Below, one piece after another: positions 7,378 through 15,305 of a DNA stretch of 19,129 nt. The notes under the pieces are model-generated. The model did no database searches. It was not told the DNA's origin and saw only the letters and a list, made by a program, of their open reading frames with translations. A program made the position numbers and the translations under genes. This DNA is from an uncultured Caulobacterales bacterium (GTDB lineage: Bacteria > Pseudomonadota > Alphaproteobacteria > Caulobacterales > Caulobacteraceae): positions 1 to 19,129 of the forward strand of contig CAISYT010000049.1 of the NCBI GenBank assembly GCA_903889785.1, read 5' to 3'. Position 1 is the first letter of the stretch; every line of letters starts with the position of its first letter.

Positions 7378-8292
7378 CTAGGCCACGTCCCGTGAGTACA
7401 TGTTGAACCACTCGATCATGCGCGCCCAGGCTTGGGGGGCGGTGACCTTGTTGTAGCGCTCCGGCGTGGCGTCGTTGAAGAAGCCGTGCACGGAGTTGGG
7501 CCAGATGTGCCCTTCATAGCGGATATTGTTCTTCTTCAGCTCGGCTTCCTGAGCCGGCCAGCCGCCGGCCATGGCCTTATCCAGCGCGCCGTGGTTGACC
7601 AGAATGGCGGCCTTGATCTTGGCCACGTCTTCCGGCTTGGCAGGGGCGCCATAAAACGGCGCAGCGGCGGCCAGGTCCGCACCCAGCAGCGCGGCCAGCT
7701 GGTTGGAAGCGCCACCGCCGAAACAGAAGCCCGTCGCGTTGATCTTACCGTTGCTGTCCGGACGGTTTTTCAGCCACTTCGCCGCAGCGATGAAGTCGTT
7801 GGTCAGCTTGGGCTTGTCGATCTTGGCAAACATCATGCCGCCCTTGTAGTCGTCGCCCGGATAGCCACCGAGCGAGGTCACGGCGTCAGGCGCAAAGGCG
7901 TTGAAGTTCTCCAGGGCGAAACGGCGGGCCACGTCCTCAGTATGCGGATTCAGGCCGCGATTCTCATGGATAACGATAACGCCCGGCAACTTGGCCGGCA
8001 TGGCATCGCGGGTGTCGGCGCTGTTGGGGCGCGCAAAGTAGCCACGGATGGTGCCGTTGCCGTCCGGCGAGGGGATGGTCACATAGCCGGCCTTGATGCG
8101 CTCATCATCCTTCCGGATCTGCTGCGCCTCGGCATATTTGGGCATCAGGGCTGTCATCATGGCGGAGACCGTCATGCCGAGCACGGCATAGGCCTTTAAT
8201 CCGTCAATGAACTTCCGGCGGCTAATCTCGCCGTGGATAAACTGGGTGTACAGCTCAACCGCTTCTGGCGGCATTTTTTGGTTTAGGTCCAT
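7378..8292 (-). CDS. Tat-exported dienelactone hydrolase-family protein
   Basis: A 304-residue protein. An unusual N-terminus of about 23 residues precedes a twin-arginine signal (SRRKFIDGL at 24-32, hydrophobic stretch 34-50, likely cleavage near AEA-Q at 54-57), so export to the periplasm in folded form is expected. The catalytic domain has the dienelactone hydrolase triad C190 (GFCFGGG), D238 (GALD) and H269 (NSVHGFF), plus the family glutamate E110 in VIHENRGL, which activates the cysteine in the Pseudomonas enzyme. A strong GGGAGGAG ribosome site (8301-8308) sets the ATG. This N-terminal extension plus Tat signal is seen in a distinct group of family members whose substrates are not known. 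It is downstream of recQ by 97 bases and converges with gltX. Confidence 0.92.
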   Translation of the reverse strand: MDLNQKMPPEAVELYTQFIHGEISRRKFIDGLKAYAVLGMTVSAMMTALMPKYAEAQQIRKDDERIKAGYVTIPSPDGNGTIRGYFARPNSADTRDAMPAKLPGVIVIHENRGLNPHTEDVARRFALENFNAFAPDAVTSLGGYPGDDYKGGMMFAKIDKPKLTNDFIAAAKWLKNRPDSNGKINATGFCFGGGASNQLAALLGADLAAAAPFYGAPAKPEDVAKIKAAILVNHGALDKAMAGGWPAQEAELKKNNIRYEGHIWPNSVHGFFNDATPERYNKVTAPQAWARMIEWFNMYSRDVA

Positions 8293-8300
8293 TTGCTGGT

Positions 8301-8308
8301 CTCCTCCC
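8301..8308 (-). promoter_or_regulatory. strong ribosome binding site of the Tat-exported hydrolase
   Basis: GGGAGGAG on the minus strand, 8 bases before the ATG at 8292. It is the closest to consensus in the window and suggests high translation. Confidence 0.7.
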
Positions 8309-8389
8309 GATCAGAAACACCATCATTGCGCGCCCGGCGGCTTAACGCCAGACCCGAGCCATAGGGTGGGCAACCCGTCGCAGCGAATG

Positions 8390-10231
8390 TCACGCCGCCG
8401 GGGCGAAGCCGCACACCACCTCAAGCACCGCTGCGCCGTAATGCGTGAGCTTGACCTGGCCAACGCCCGTCTGCCCTTCCAGCGCACGCAGCGAACCGGG
8501 GCGTGTCGAGGCGATCGCCGCAAGCGTGCGGTCGGCGAAAATCACATACGGCGGTACGCCCTGCCTGGCGGCCTCGGCGCGACGCCAGGCGCGCAGGGCA
8601 TCGAACAGGGCGCGATCTGATGGTGAGACTTCCACCCCCGCGCCCCGCACCTTTGGAGACCTTGCGGGCTTGCCCACCGCCGTCGGTCGGTCCCGAACAT
8701 AGACAGTGACCTCGCCGCGATAGACCGCCTTAACCACCAAGGCTTCACCCAGTCCGATCAACGGGCGGCCGTCATTCGGGTCTTCGCGCAGCAGGCCATC
8801 GAAAAGCAGCTGGTCGACGAGATCGCGCCATTGGACGGCGCTAAGCTCCTGACCGATCCCATAGGTTGTCAGACCCGCCTCATAGTCACTGACATCTTTA
8901 GTTTTCCCGAGCAGGTGATCGATCAGCCGCCCTCGGCCAAAGCGTCCGCCCAGGCGCTGGACAGCCGACAGTGCCTTTTGCGCCGCCGTCGTGGCGTCAC
9001 GACGCTCAGGGGGCGATACGCAGATATCGCACCCACCGCAGGGCTCAACATCGGCCTCACCGAAATAGCGGCGCACAGCAGCGGCGCGGCAGCCTGCACC
9101 GTCGAGCATGGCGTAGAGCTGGCGCAGCTTGCGCCCCTGGGTCTGTTTGACGGCGTCGTCGACCTCGCGCCCCTCGATACGGCGCGCGGTAAAGGCCATG
9201 TCGGCCGACGAATAGAGCGAGATACCCTCGGCGGGAGCCCCGTCACGGCCAGCGCGGCCAACCTCTTGCCAATAGGCCTCGATCGAGGCCGGGGCGTCGG
9301 CGTGGATCACAAAGCGGACGTCGGGTTTGTCGATGCCCATGCCAAAGGCGACGGTCGCCACCATCACCGCCTCGTCTTCGGCCAAGAACTTGCGCAGGCG
9401 CTCTGCCCGCACCGCCTTATCCAGCCCGGCATGATAGGCTGCGGCGGGGATGCCGGCGGCGACGAGGCTGGCGGCCAAGGTCTCTGTTCCTTCGCGTGAG
9501 CCGGCGTAGACGATGCCACTGCGGCCCCGCCGTTCACGGACCAGTTCCAGCACCCGTGCTGCCCCCCGTCCGGTCTTGCGTTCTGCCGTCAGGCTCAGTT
9601 CGGGTCGGGCGAAGCTATCGACAAAATGAGCCGCATTTTCTAGCCGAAGCGCCTTGGCAATGTCTTCGCGGGTGCGGGCGTCGGCCGTCGCGGTCACCGC
9701 CAAGCGGGGTGCCGTGGGGAAGACCTCGGCCAAGCGGCCTAGCATGCGGTATTCCGGGCGGAAATCATGGCCCCATTGGCTGACGCAATGGGCTTCGTCG
9801 ATCGCGACGAGCGCGATGGGCAGGGACGAGAGCCGCTCCAACATGGCACCCTGCATCAGGCCCTCGGGGCTCACATAGAGCAGATCAAGTTCGCCAGCGT
9901 TGATGAGACGCCAGGCCTCCTCACGCTCATAGGGTTCAATGGCGCTGTCGAGCCGCGCGGCCGCCACGCCAGCCTGGCGCAGGGCCTCTACCTGGTCGGT
10001 CATCAAGGCGATCAGGGGGGAAACGACAATCCCCAGCCCGCGGCGAAGCAGGCTGGGGATCTGGTAGCAAAGACTTTTTCCACCGCCTGTCGGCAAGACG
10101 GCTAAGGCATTTCGCCCAGCCAGGATTTCACAAATGACCGGCTCTTGCAGGCCGCGGAAATTCTTATGTCCGAAGGTGGTGGCTAGGACCGCCCGCGCGT
10201 CGTCTAGGGTCGGCGCAGGCGTATCCGTCAC
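8390..10231 (-). CDS. recQ: ATP-dependent DNA helicase RecQ
   Basis: A 613-residue superfamily 2 helicase for 3'-5' unwinding in recombination and fork repair. In order: motif 0 (NFRGLQE, 24-30), Walker A TGGGKS (48-53), DEAH box (145-148) with the RecQ aromatic-rich loop after it, motif III VTATAD (179-184), motif V VAFGMGIDKPD and motif VI QEVGRAGRDG (322-331). The zinc-binding site is C381-x16-C398-x2-C401-x2-C404, followed by the winged-helix RQC region, and an HRDC domain spans about 541-606. It has one HRDC and no extra C-terminal domain. The start is GTG, only 3 bases after the HU stop and without a clear ribosome site, so its translation probably depends on ribosomes finishing the HU gene. 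Confidence 0.96.
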   Translation of the reverse strand: MTDTPAPTLDDARAVLATTFGHKNFRGLQEPVICEILAGRNALAVLPTGGGKSLCYQIPSLLRRGLGIVVSPLIALMTDQVEALRQAGVAAARLDSAIEPYEREEAWRLINAGELDLLYVSPEGLMQGAMLERLSSLPIALVAIDEAHCVSQWGHDFRPEYRMLGRLAEVFPTAPRLAVTATADARTREDIAKALRLENAAHFVDSFARPELSLTAERKTGRGAARVLELVRERRGRSGIVYAGSREGTETLAASLVAAGIPAAAYHAGLDKAVRAERLRKFLAEDEAVMVATVAFGMGIDKPDVRFVIHADAPASIEAYWQEVGRAGRDGAPAEGISLYSSADMAFTARRIEGREVDDAVKQTQGRKLRQLYAMLDGAGCRAAAVRRYFGEADVEPCGGCDICVSPPERRDATTAAQKALSAVQRLGGRFGRGRLIDHLLGKTKDVSDYEAGLTTYGIGQELSAVQWRDLVDQLLFDGLLREDPNDGRPLIGLGEALVVKAVYRGEVTVYVRDRPTAVGKPARSPKVRGAGVEVSPSDRALFDALRAWRRAEAARQGVPPYVIFADRTLAAIASTRPGSLRALEGQTGVGQVKLTHYGAAVLEVVCGFAPAA

Positions 10232-10234
10232 GTT

Positions 10235-10513
10235 TTATTTCGCGAGGGCGTCCTTCAGGGCCTTGGCGGCCTGGAACGACAGCTTCTTGGAAGCGGCGAT
10301 TTGGATCGTCGCGCCGGTCGAGGGGTTACGGCCGGTACGGGCCGGCTTGGCCTGAACCTTGAACTTGCCAAAGCCCGGCAGGGAGACTTCCTCCCCCTTC
10401 TTGGCCGCTTCCGTGATCGCCGCGAAAACGGCGTCGACCAGAGCCTTGGCTTGGGTCTTGGTGATTTTGGAGTCTTGATTGGCTACAACGCCGGCCAGGT
10501 CAGTGGTGTTCAT
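10235..10513 (-). CDS. HU-family histone-like DNA-binding protein
   Basis: A 92-residue nucleoid protein that bends DNA as a dimer. The dimerisation helices occupy 1-40, the GFGKF turn is at 47-51, and the DNA-clasping arm contains KPARTGRNPSTGATIQI, with the intercalating proline in RNPSTG. The length and sequence are typical of HU (HupA/HupB) rather than IHF. The N-terminus MNTTDLAGVVANQDSKITK is slightly longer than the usual MNKxELI. The ribosome site AGGGAGA (10521-10527 on the opposite strand) supports the ATG. It is followed at once by recQ. The upstream 86 bases contain a repeated GTGTCAC element. Confidence 0.95.
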   Translation of the reverse strand: MNTTDLAGVVANQDSKITKTQAKALVDAVFAAITEAAKKGEEVSLPGFGKFKVQAKPARTGRNPSTGATIQIAASKKLSFQAAKALKDALAK

Positions 10514-10543
10514 CGAGGGTTCTCCCTAAGAAAAAGAATCGCT

Positions 10544-10580
10544 GTGTCACCCTGCCCAGCGAAATGCCCCGTGTCACGGG
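10544..10580. repeat. two GTGTCAC near-palindromes upstream of the HU gene
   Basis: GTGTCAC occurs at 10544-10550 and 10571-10577, with centres 27 bases apart. The second lies inside the longer symmetric CCCGTG-T-CACGGG (10568-10580). The pair sits between the HU start codon and the small ORF upstream, in the HU leader or promoter region. It could be an operator or chance; no regulator is recognised. Confidence 0.35.
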
Positions 10581-10599
10581 CCTTTCGCACTAAAAAGGC
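10580..10599. repeat. GCCTTT/AAAGGC hairpin just after the 73-codon ORF
   Basis: GCCTTT (10580-10585) and AAAGGC (10594-10599) form a 6-bp stem with an 8-base loop, directly after the minus-strand stop at 10600. It lacks a following T-run, so a terminator role for the small ORF is only possible. Confidence 0.25.
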
Positions 10600-10821
10600 T
10601 CATCTGGCCTGTGATTCCGCGATTTGGCTGGGGATTCTTTGGTCACTTCGGCGCCGCAGCGGAGAATCCGCCCGCCGTCGCTGATAAATATCCATGCCCA
10701 GACTAGGATAAAGGGCGGTCAGCCCAAGCCAGACGGTGAGCACCCCGCCATATCGGATGGCGTCCAAAGCGGGCCGCTTGGGCAGGATCACAGTTTGCGG
10801 CGCATAGGCAAAATTGGTCAC
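10600..10821 (-). CDS. possible small membrane protein, 73 codons
   Basis: A short frame with a GTG start at 10821. The start is preceded by GGAGA with about 7 bases spacing, a good ribosome site. Residues 24-43 are mostly hydrophobic (GGVLTVWLGLTALYPSLG), preceded by KRPALDAIRY and followed by a strongly basic tail (QRRR, LRRRSDQR). This would make a single-span membrane protein with a positively charged C-terminus. I recognise no family. The region is GC-rich and the opposite strand is also open, so the reading frame alone is weak evidence; the ribosome site is the main support. It would be transcribed toward the HU gene, 86 bases away. Confidence 0.4.
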   Translation of the reverse strand: MTNFAYAPQTVILPKRPALDAIRYGGVLTVWLGLTALYPSLGMDIYQRRRADSPLRRRSDQRIPSQIAESQAR

Positions 10822-10865
10822 GGCGGTATCTCCATTGGATGGCCCGATGGTCTTGCCCGACCGCT

Positions 10866-10885
10866 ACGTCAATTTTGGACGTCAA
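10866..10885. repeat. ACGTCAA direct repeat, 13-base period
   Basis: ACGTCAA is repeated at 10866-10872 and 10879-10885, with TTTTGG between. It lies in the 195-base gap between the small ORF (minus) and the acyl-CoA dehydrogenase (plus), so it could be a regulator site for either. A 7-base repeat could also be chance. Confidence 0.3.
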
Positions 10886-11016
10886 CCATGAGGGCGCGCG
10901 ACGGCGCGGCGGATTTTGTGGCGATCGTGGCTTTGGTTGGGACGCGGGCTGTTGATCCGCCTTTGCGCATCGCTGACGGTCCACTATCGTCGCGAAAACC
11001 TTTAGGGCGTAACGTC

Positions 11017-12750
11017 ATGGACTATGTCGCGCCGGTCGCCGACATTCGTTTTGTGCTCAAGTCCATGGCGGGTCTGGGTGACCTGATCACGGATGGTTTA
11101 GCGGGCGAGCTAGATGACAACCTGCTGAGCGCCCTGCTGGAAGAAGCCGGCAAGGCGGCGCAGGGCCTGCTGGCCCCGCTGAACATTCCAGGCGACCGCG
11201 CAGGCGCGAAACTGACCGAGCTTGGCGTGACCGTAGCGCCGGGCTTCGCCGCCGCTTACGAGGCCTGGTGCCAAGGCGGTTGGAGCGGGGTCGACGCTAG
11301 CCCAGAACACGGCGGCATGGGCCTGCCCACGAGCGTCGGGGCGGCGATCATGGAAATGTGGAATGCCGCTAACATGGCCTTTTCACTCTGCCCGGTTCTG
11401 ACCCAGGGCGCGGCCGAGGCCATCGCGGCCCATGCCAGCGACGACCTCAAAAACCTCTACCTGCCTCGGCTGATTCGTGGCGAATGGACCGCTGCAATGG
11501 CCCTGACGGAGCCATCAGCAGGCTCCGACCTTTCGCCGTTGCGCACACGCGCCGAACCTGTCGGCGACGGCACCTACCGCCTCTTCGGTAACAAGATTTA
11601 CATCACCTATGGCGACCACGATATGTCGCCGAATATCGTGCACCTCGTGCTGGCCCGACTTTCTAATGCCCCCGCGGGCACGCGCGGTATTTCACTGTTC
11701 CTGGTGCCGAAGTTCATCCCTGCTGCCAACGGAAACCTCGGCCAGCGCAATGACTTCCGCTGCACCGGGCTCGAACACAAGCTGGGGATCCATGCCAGCC
11801 CGACCTGCTCGATATCCTATGGCGACAGCAAAGGCGCGATCGGCTGGCTGATCGGGCGCGAGAACGAGGGCCTCGCCTGCATGTTCACCATGATGAACCG
11901 GGCCCGTCTCGCCACAGGCCTGCAAGGCGTAGGCGTGGGCGAACACGCCACTCAGCGGGCCTATGCCTATGCTCGCGACCGGCGGCAGGGCCGCGCAGGC
12001 GACGACGCCATGGCCCCAATAATCCAGCATCCGGATGTTCAGCGGATGCTGCTGGATATGCGCAGCGCGGTTTTTGCCGCTCGCGCCATCGCCTTTAGCT
12101 GCGGCGTCGCCATCGATCGTGCTCAGCGCGAGATGGATCCAGCACGGCGCGCGGCGGCCAGAGCACGCGAAGCCCTGCTGACTCCCATGGCCAAGGCATT
12201 CGGCGCGGATGTCGGCGTAGAGACCGCCTCGCTCGGTGTGCAGGTGCATGGCGGTATGGGCTATATCGAGGAGATCGGTGCCGCCCAGCATCTCCGTGAC
12301 GCCCGGATCGTGCCGATCTACGAGGGCACCAATGGCATTCAGGCCATCGACCTAGTGATGCGCAAGGTGGTAAAGGATGGCGGGGTTGCGGCCAAGGCGC
12401 TGATCGCAGAGATCAGCGAAATCTCATCGGCGGCCAGGGCACCGGCCCTGACAACGGCTATCGAAGCTCTGACCGCGACGACGGCTTGGCTGCTGCAAGC
12501 GTCCCAACCGGAACGGCTGGCGGCGGCCTATCCCTATCTAACGCTGTTTTCGGTGACCTTAGGCGGCGGGCTGCTGATCAAAGGGGCTCTGGCGGCAGAA
12601 GCCGGCGCGAAGGACGCTCCAGCAGACATCGGCGTGCTTGCCAATCACTTCGTGGCGCATCGGCTCAGCCACGCCAGCGCCCTGGCAGATCAGGCCATGC
12701 ACGGTGCCAGGGTGCTGGCCGATTCAAACGCCATGGCCGCCTATTCCTAA
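11017..12750 (+). CDS. acyl-CoA dehydrogenase, DmdC (3-methylmercaptopropionyl-CoA dehydrogenase)-like
   Basis: A 577-residue flavoprotein that oxidises an acyl-CoA to the enoyl-CoA. The N-terminus MDYVAPVADIRFVL is characteristic of the long (about 590) DmdC-like branch. The FAD/substrate stretch MALTEPSAGSDL is at 161-172, the C-terminal FAD contact GVQVHGGMGYIEE at 407-419, and the catalytic base is E436 in IYEGTNGIQAIDL. The extra C-terminal helical domain typical of this branch follows residue 450. The branch includes DmdC of the DMSP demethylation pathway but also enzymes for ordinary acyl-CoAs, and no dmdA/B/D neighbour is seen, so substrate is open. The frame is open for 393 bases upstream, but the conserved start and AGGG (11004-11007) before the ATG at 11017 define the gene. 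Confidence 0.93.
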   Translation: MDYVAPVADIRFVLKSMAGLGDLITDGLAGELDDNLLSALLEEAGKAAQGLLAPLNIPGDRAGAKLTELGVTVAPGFAAAYEAWCQGGWSGVDASPEHGGMGLPTSVGAAIMEMWNAANMAFSLCPVLTQGAAEAIAAHASDDLKNLYLPRLIRGEWTAAMALTEPSAGSDLSPLRTRAEPVGDGTYRLFGNKIYITYGDHDMSPNIVHLVLARLSNAPAGTRGISLFLVPKFIPAANGNLGQRNDFRCTGLEHKLGIHASPTCSISYGDSKGAIGWLIGRENEGLACMFTMMNRARLATGLQGVGVGEHATQRAYAYARDRRQGRAGDDAMAPIIQHPDVQRMLLDMRSAVFAARAIAFSCGVAIDRAQREMDPARRAAARAREALLTPMAKAFGADVGVETASLGVQVHGGMGYIEEIGAAQHLRDARIVPIYEGTNGIQAIDLVMRKVVKDGGVAAKALIAEISEISSAARAPALTTAIEALTATTAWLLQASQPERLAAAYPYLTLFSVTLGGGLLIKGALAAEAGAKDAPADIGVLANHFVAHRLSHASALADQAMHGARVLADSNAMAAYS

Positions 12751-12768
12751 TTGAGGGGCAGACGCAGC

Positions 12769-13836
12769 CTAAGCTGGGCTGGAAACCGTCGCAGCGGGCT
12801 TGTCTGCATGGTCCCTTACCGGCGTGGTTTCCGGCTTGGCTGGAGCGGAGGCGGGTTCCACCGGCGCAGTCACCGGACCGCCGACGCCACCGGCCACCAG
12901 GACAGGTGCCGGTATGGCCAGGGCAAGAGCGGCCTGCAGAGCAGACGTGACGGTCGAGACCGTAGCACCGTCGGCCGGCGCATTGGCGGCGAATTCAACG
13001 TCAGACGTCAAGGCGTCAGGCAGGCCGGCGCGACCGCCGAAGCGATAGAAGACATGCATCCCGACCCGGGCAACGCGCAACAGGCGAGAACCCCACATCG
13101 GCGCGACATCAAGGGTGTGGAAGTGGGTCGCTGCACCAACTTCCGTCATCACAAAGCCATCGAGTGCGCGGGAAGCCACGGTCTGGGCGCGGCGCCAGGC
13201 CCTCGGCTCGCGCTCGCGCAGGGTTGCGCCGTCGCAGGCGAAGCTGAACTGGCAGCCATGCAAGGTGGCGCGCTGAAAAACCACGCCGCAGATGGTCTTT
13301 GGAAATGCCCTGTTGCGCGCGCGGTTCAACACGACCTGGGCTACGGCAGCCTGGCCACTGGGGATCTCGCCGCGGGCTTCATAATATACGGCCTGGGTAA
13401 GGCAATCGAGTTCGCGCGAACCTTCGAGGGCGCCGGGGAAATGGAACGGGGCTGCAGAGGGACTGTAGGCACCACCAATGCTGGCTCGCAGCAGCACGCC
13501 GCCGCCCTCAGCATACAGACGCCGTTGCAGCCGCGTGTTCAGCGCATCGAGTTGGCGATTTTGATCCGTCAATTCTGGGGCGGCCACAGCGTCCGGATCG
13601 AGCCGGCGGGCAACGGCGAGACTACTGGTGTCAGCGGTCGCCCTGGTCAGGGCAAGTTCGGAAAACCCATCAGCAGCGGCGTCAGCGAGGCGAGAATAGC
13701 GGGCATGTTGCTCGACGGCCTTGGCCATTCCGCCCAACATATAGGCTCCGCCAAGAGCGGCTCCGGTGGCTATGCCCAGGGCAATAGCGATACTGATCCC
13801 GCGCGCATTCGCACGCGTCGTGAGGGGGAATAACAA
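12769..13836 (-). CDS. membrane-anchored cell-wall hydrolase, SleB (Hydrolase_2) family
   Basis: A 355-residue protein with a short basic N-terminus and one hydrophobic anchor at about 13-36, then a linker to about 140. The SleB-type domain spans about 143-265: LDCLTQAVYYEARGE holds the conserved catalytic glutamate (E153), followed by GQAAVAQVVLNRAR and GCQFSFACDG. Four cysteines (145, 183, 195, 201) lie in the domain and could form disulfides in the periplasm. The C-terminal 85 residues are Ala/Pro-rich and low complexity. In spore formers SleB is a cortex-lytic transglycosylase; in proteobacteria the domain is presumed to trim peptidoglycan. The start is TTG (13834-13836), needed to include the anchor; AGGA lies about 10 bases upstream. 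It converges with the acyl-CoA dehydrogenase gene, 18 bases apart. Confidence 0.87.
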   Translation of the reverse strand: MLFPLTTRANARGISIAIALGIATGAALGGAYMLGGMAKAVEQHARYSRLADAAADGFSELALTRATADTSSLAVARRLDPDAVAAPELTDQNRQLDALNTRLQRRLYAEGGGVLLRASIGGAYSPSAAPFHFPGALEGSRELDCLTQAVYYEARGEIPSGQAAVAQVVLNRARNRAFPKTICGVVFQRATLHGCQFSFACDGATLREREPRAWRRAQTVASRALDGFVMTEVGAATHFHTLDVAPMWGSRLLRVARVGMHVFYRFGGRAGLPDALTSDVEFAANAPADGATVSTVTSALQAALALAIPAPVLVAGGVGGPVTAPVEPASAPAKPETTPVRDHADKPAATVSSPA

Positions 13837-13859
13837 ACTTATCTTGTCCTGTGCGGCGA

Positions 13860-13883
13860 GGGCGATACGCCCCCCGACGTCGG
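13860..13883. repeat. hairpin GGGCG-ATA-CGCCC and palindrome CCGACGTCGG
   Basis: Two adjoining symmetric elements lie just upstream of the SleB-family gene: GGGCG-ATA-CGCCC (13860-13872) and the perfect 10-bp palindrome CCGACGTCGG (13874-13883). They are in the probable leader/promoter of that gene and could be an operator or an RNA hairpin. The rest of the 266-base gap (13837-14102) is more AT-rich than its surroundings (for example around 13960-14030) and shows no convincing gene. Confidence 0.35.
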
Positions 13884-14102
13884 CGCTTTCGAGACTAGCT
13901 TAGAAACTCAACGGTCAGTCACCAAAACGAAGATTCGACCTGTTCACGCTTGGTCGAAGATACTGCCTATAAATCTGTTTGTGGCATTCTCGGCGCTGAT
14001 TCGCAAGTATTTGCTGCAATGCAGCATGAAGCCTGTGGAAGAATGATATGCGTGTGTTGCGGGAAACAACGCCTTGGGTCCGGCACAAGATGCCGGCCAA
14101 CC

Positions 14103-15305
14103 TCACGCGTAGCTGCGGATCACGAACCAGAATAGGCCAAGACCCACCAGGAACGAGGCCGCGAAGTCCGTCACTATGCGGCGAGGCAGTCGCATGCCCA
14201 GCTTCACCAGCAGGGCCACGAGGCCAAGCACCGTCAGCACCAGGGTGAGCTGACCGATTTCGACCCCGAGATTGAAACCGACCAGTAATTCGGCCAGCCG
14301 CTCCCTCGGCAGCTTCATTTCAAGCAGGCCGGCGGCAAATCCAAAGCCATGGATCAGCCCAAACACCAGGGTCACGACTAGCCGCAGCCGCGCGGCATCG
14401 CGCAGGTGTCCCGACACCATCAGATAATTGGCCGAGAACAGACCGCCGCCTACCAGGAGCAGCACGGGCAATCCGCCGAGGCCCAAGAGCTTGCCCAAAC
14501 CCATGAGCAAAAGCAGACCGCCTGTCGCGAGGGCGACCGTGGCGGTCTTTCCCGAATTCATCGACAAACTCTCCGCCCCGACCAAGGCGATCGTCAGTCC
14601 AACCAGGGCGTCGATATATTCCGCGTGCGGCCGCAGAATTCCGGTCACGGCCAGGGCCAACGTCAGGCTGTGCCCCAGGGTGAAGCCGGTGATCACAAAG
14701 GTAAGGTCACGCAATCGCCGCGACAGGAGCACGAGGCCTAGGAGGAAGGACTGGTGATCAACCCCGGTGAAGATGTGCATGATGCCCATCTGGATGTATT
14801 TGAAAAAACTAGCGTTCTTAAGTGCGTTGGCGGACTCTTCGCCTCCGACCTGCAGGCTTGTTTCGTCCTTGGTGAACAGCTGTTCGACAAACTCGTCGCC
14901 GGTCTGAATCTGCACCATGTTGGTATGGGTCGAAACCAGCTCGAAGAAGGCGGTGTCAGTCAGAATGATCTTATTGGCGCTCGGGCAGTTCCAGGCGAAG
15001 TCGTAGCGGCTGACATTGCCCACGGCTAAGGCGGGCCGGACTGGACGGGCCAAGGGGCACACTTTTCCCTCGGCGGTGACCGACAAATGCTTCGTCAGAT
15101 AGGCCGCGACAGTCTGTACCGTGAAGGTTTGGTCTTTGGGCACCAACCGTTGAGCCTCAAGGTCAGGCACGGTGAAGGACATCGTCACCGCCGGCCCCTG
15201 AATCTGCCAGCTGGAATGGGTCTCGCTGCGCGTATGCGCCAAGCTTGGCCCCGCCAAAGACAGTATGGCAGCCAGGGCGAGCAGGCAAAGCCAGAGGCCC
15301 CTCAT
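14103..15305 (-). CDS. HupE/UreJ_2-family membrane protein
   Basis: A 400-residue protein: a signal peptide (1-23, cleavage after SLA), a periplasmic beta-rich domain to about 165 with a likely disulfide pair C83/C107, then about seven membrane spans to the C-terminus. The membrane part has the family's histidine motifs: GIMHIFTGVDHQSFLLG (H177, D183, H184), GFTLGHSLTLALA (H212) and GLIHGFGFA (H319). HupE and UreJ proteins are nickel permeases linked to hydrogenase or urease, but this longer type is found without either enzyme, and none is seen here. The conserved His/Asp suggest divalent metal handling; that is inference. It overlaps the prolyl isomerase gene by 4 bases (ATGA), indicating translational coupling. 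Confidence 0.9.
   Translation of the reverse strand: MRGLWLCLLALAAILSLAGPSLAHTRSETHSSWQIQGPAVTMSFTVPDLEAQRLVPKDQTFTVQTVAAYLTKHLSVTAEGKVCPLARPVRPALAVGNVSRYDFAWNCPSANKIILTDTAFFELVSTHTNMVQIQTGDEFVEQLFTKDETSLQVGGEESANALKNASFFKYIQMGIMHIFTGVDHQSFLLGLVLLSRRLRDLTFVITGFTLGHSLTLALAVTGILRPHAEYIDALVGLTIALVGAESLSMNSGKTATVALATGGLLLLMGLGKLLGLGGLPVLLLVGGGLFSANYLMVSGHLRDAARLRLVVTLVFGLIHGFGFAAGLLEMKLPRERLAELLVGFNLGVEIGQLTLVLTVLGLVALLVKLGMRLPRRIVTDFAASFLVGLGLFWFVIRSYA

Noticed and set aside
8831..9499. Plus-strand ORF of 222 codons
   Set aside because: Antisense shadow of recQ, whose helicase and zinc motifs are unmistakable.
10624..11016. In-frame extension of 131 codons before the acyl-CoA dehydrogenase
   Set aside because: The family N-terminus (MDYVAPxxDIRFVL) begins at 11017 with a ribosome site; the upstream part resembles no domain and is open because of high GC.
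12751..13833. Plus-strand ORF of 360 codons
   Set aside because: It is the antisense shadow of the SleB-family gene; composition is Gly/Arg-rich without any domain, while the minus strand has clear motifs.
13915..14106. Minus-strand ORF of 63 codons in the gap before the cell-wall hydrolase
   Set aside because: No ribosome site, no recognisable domain, and it overlaps the end of the HupE-like gene.
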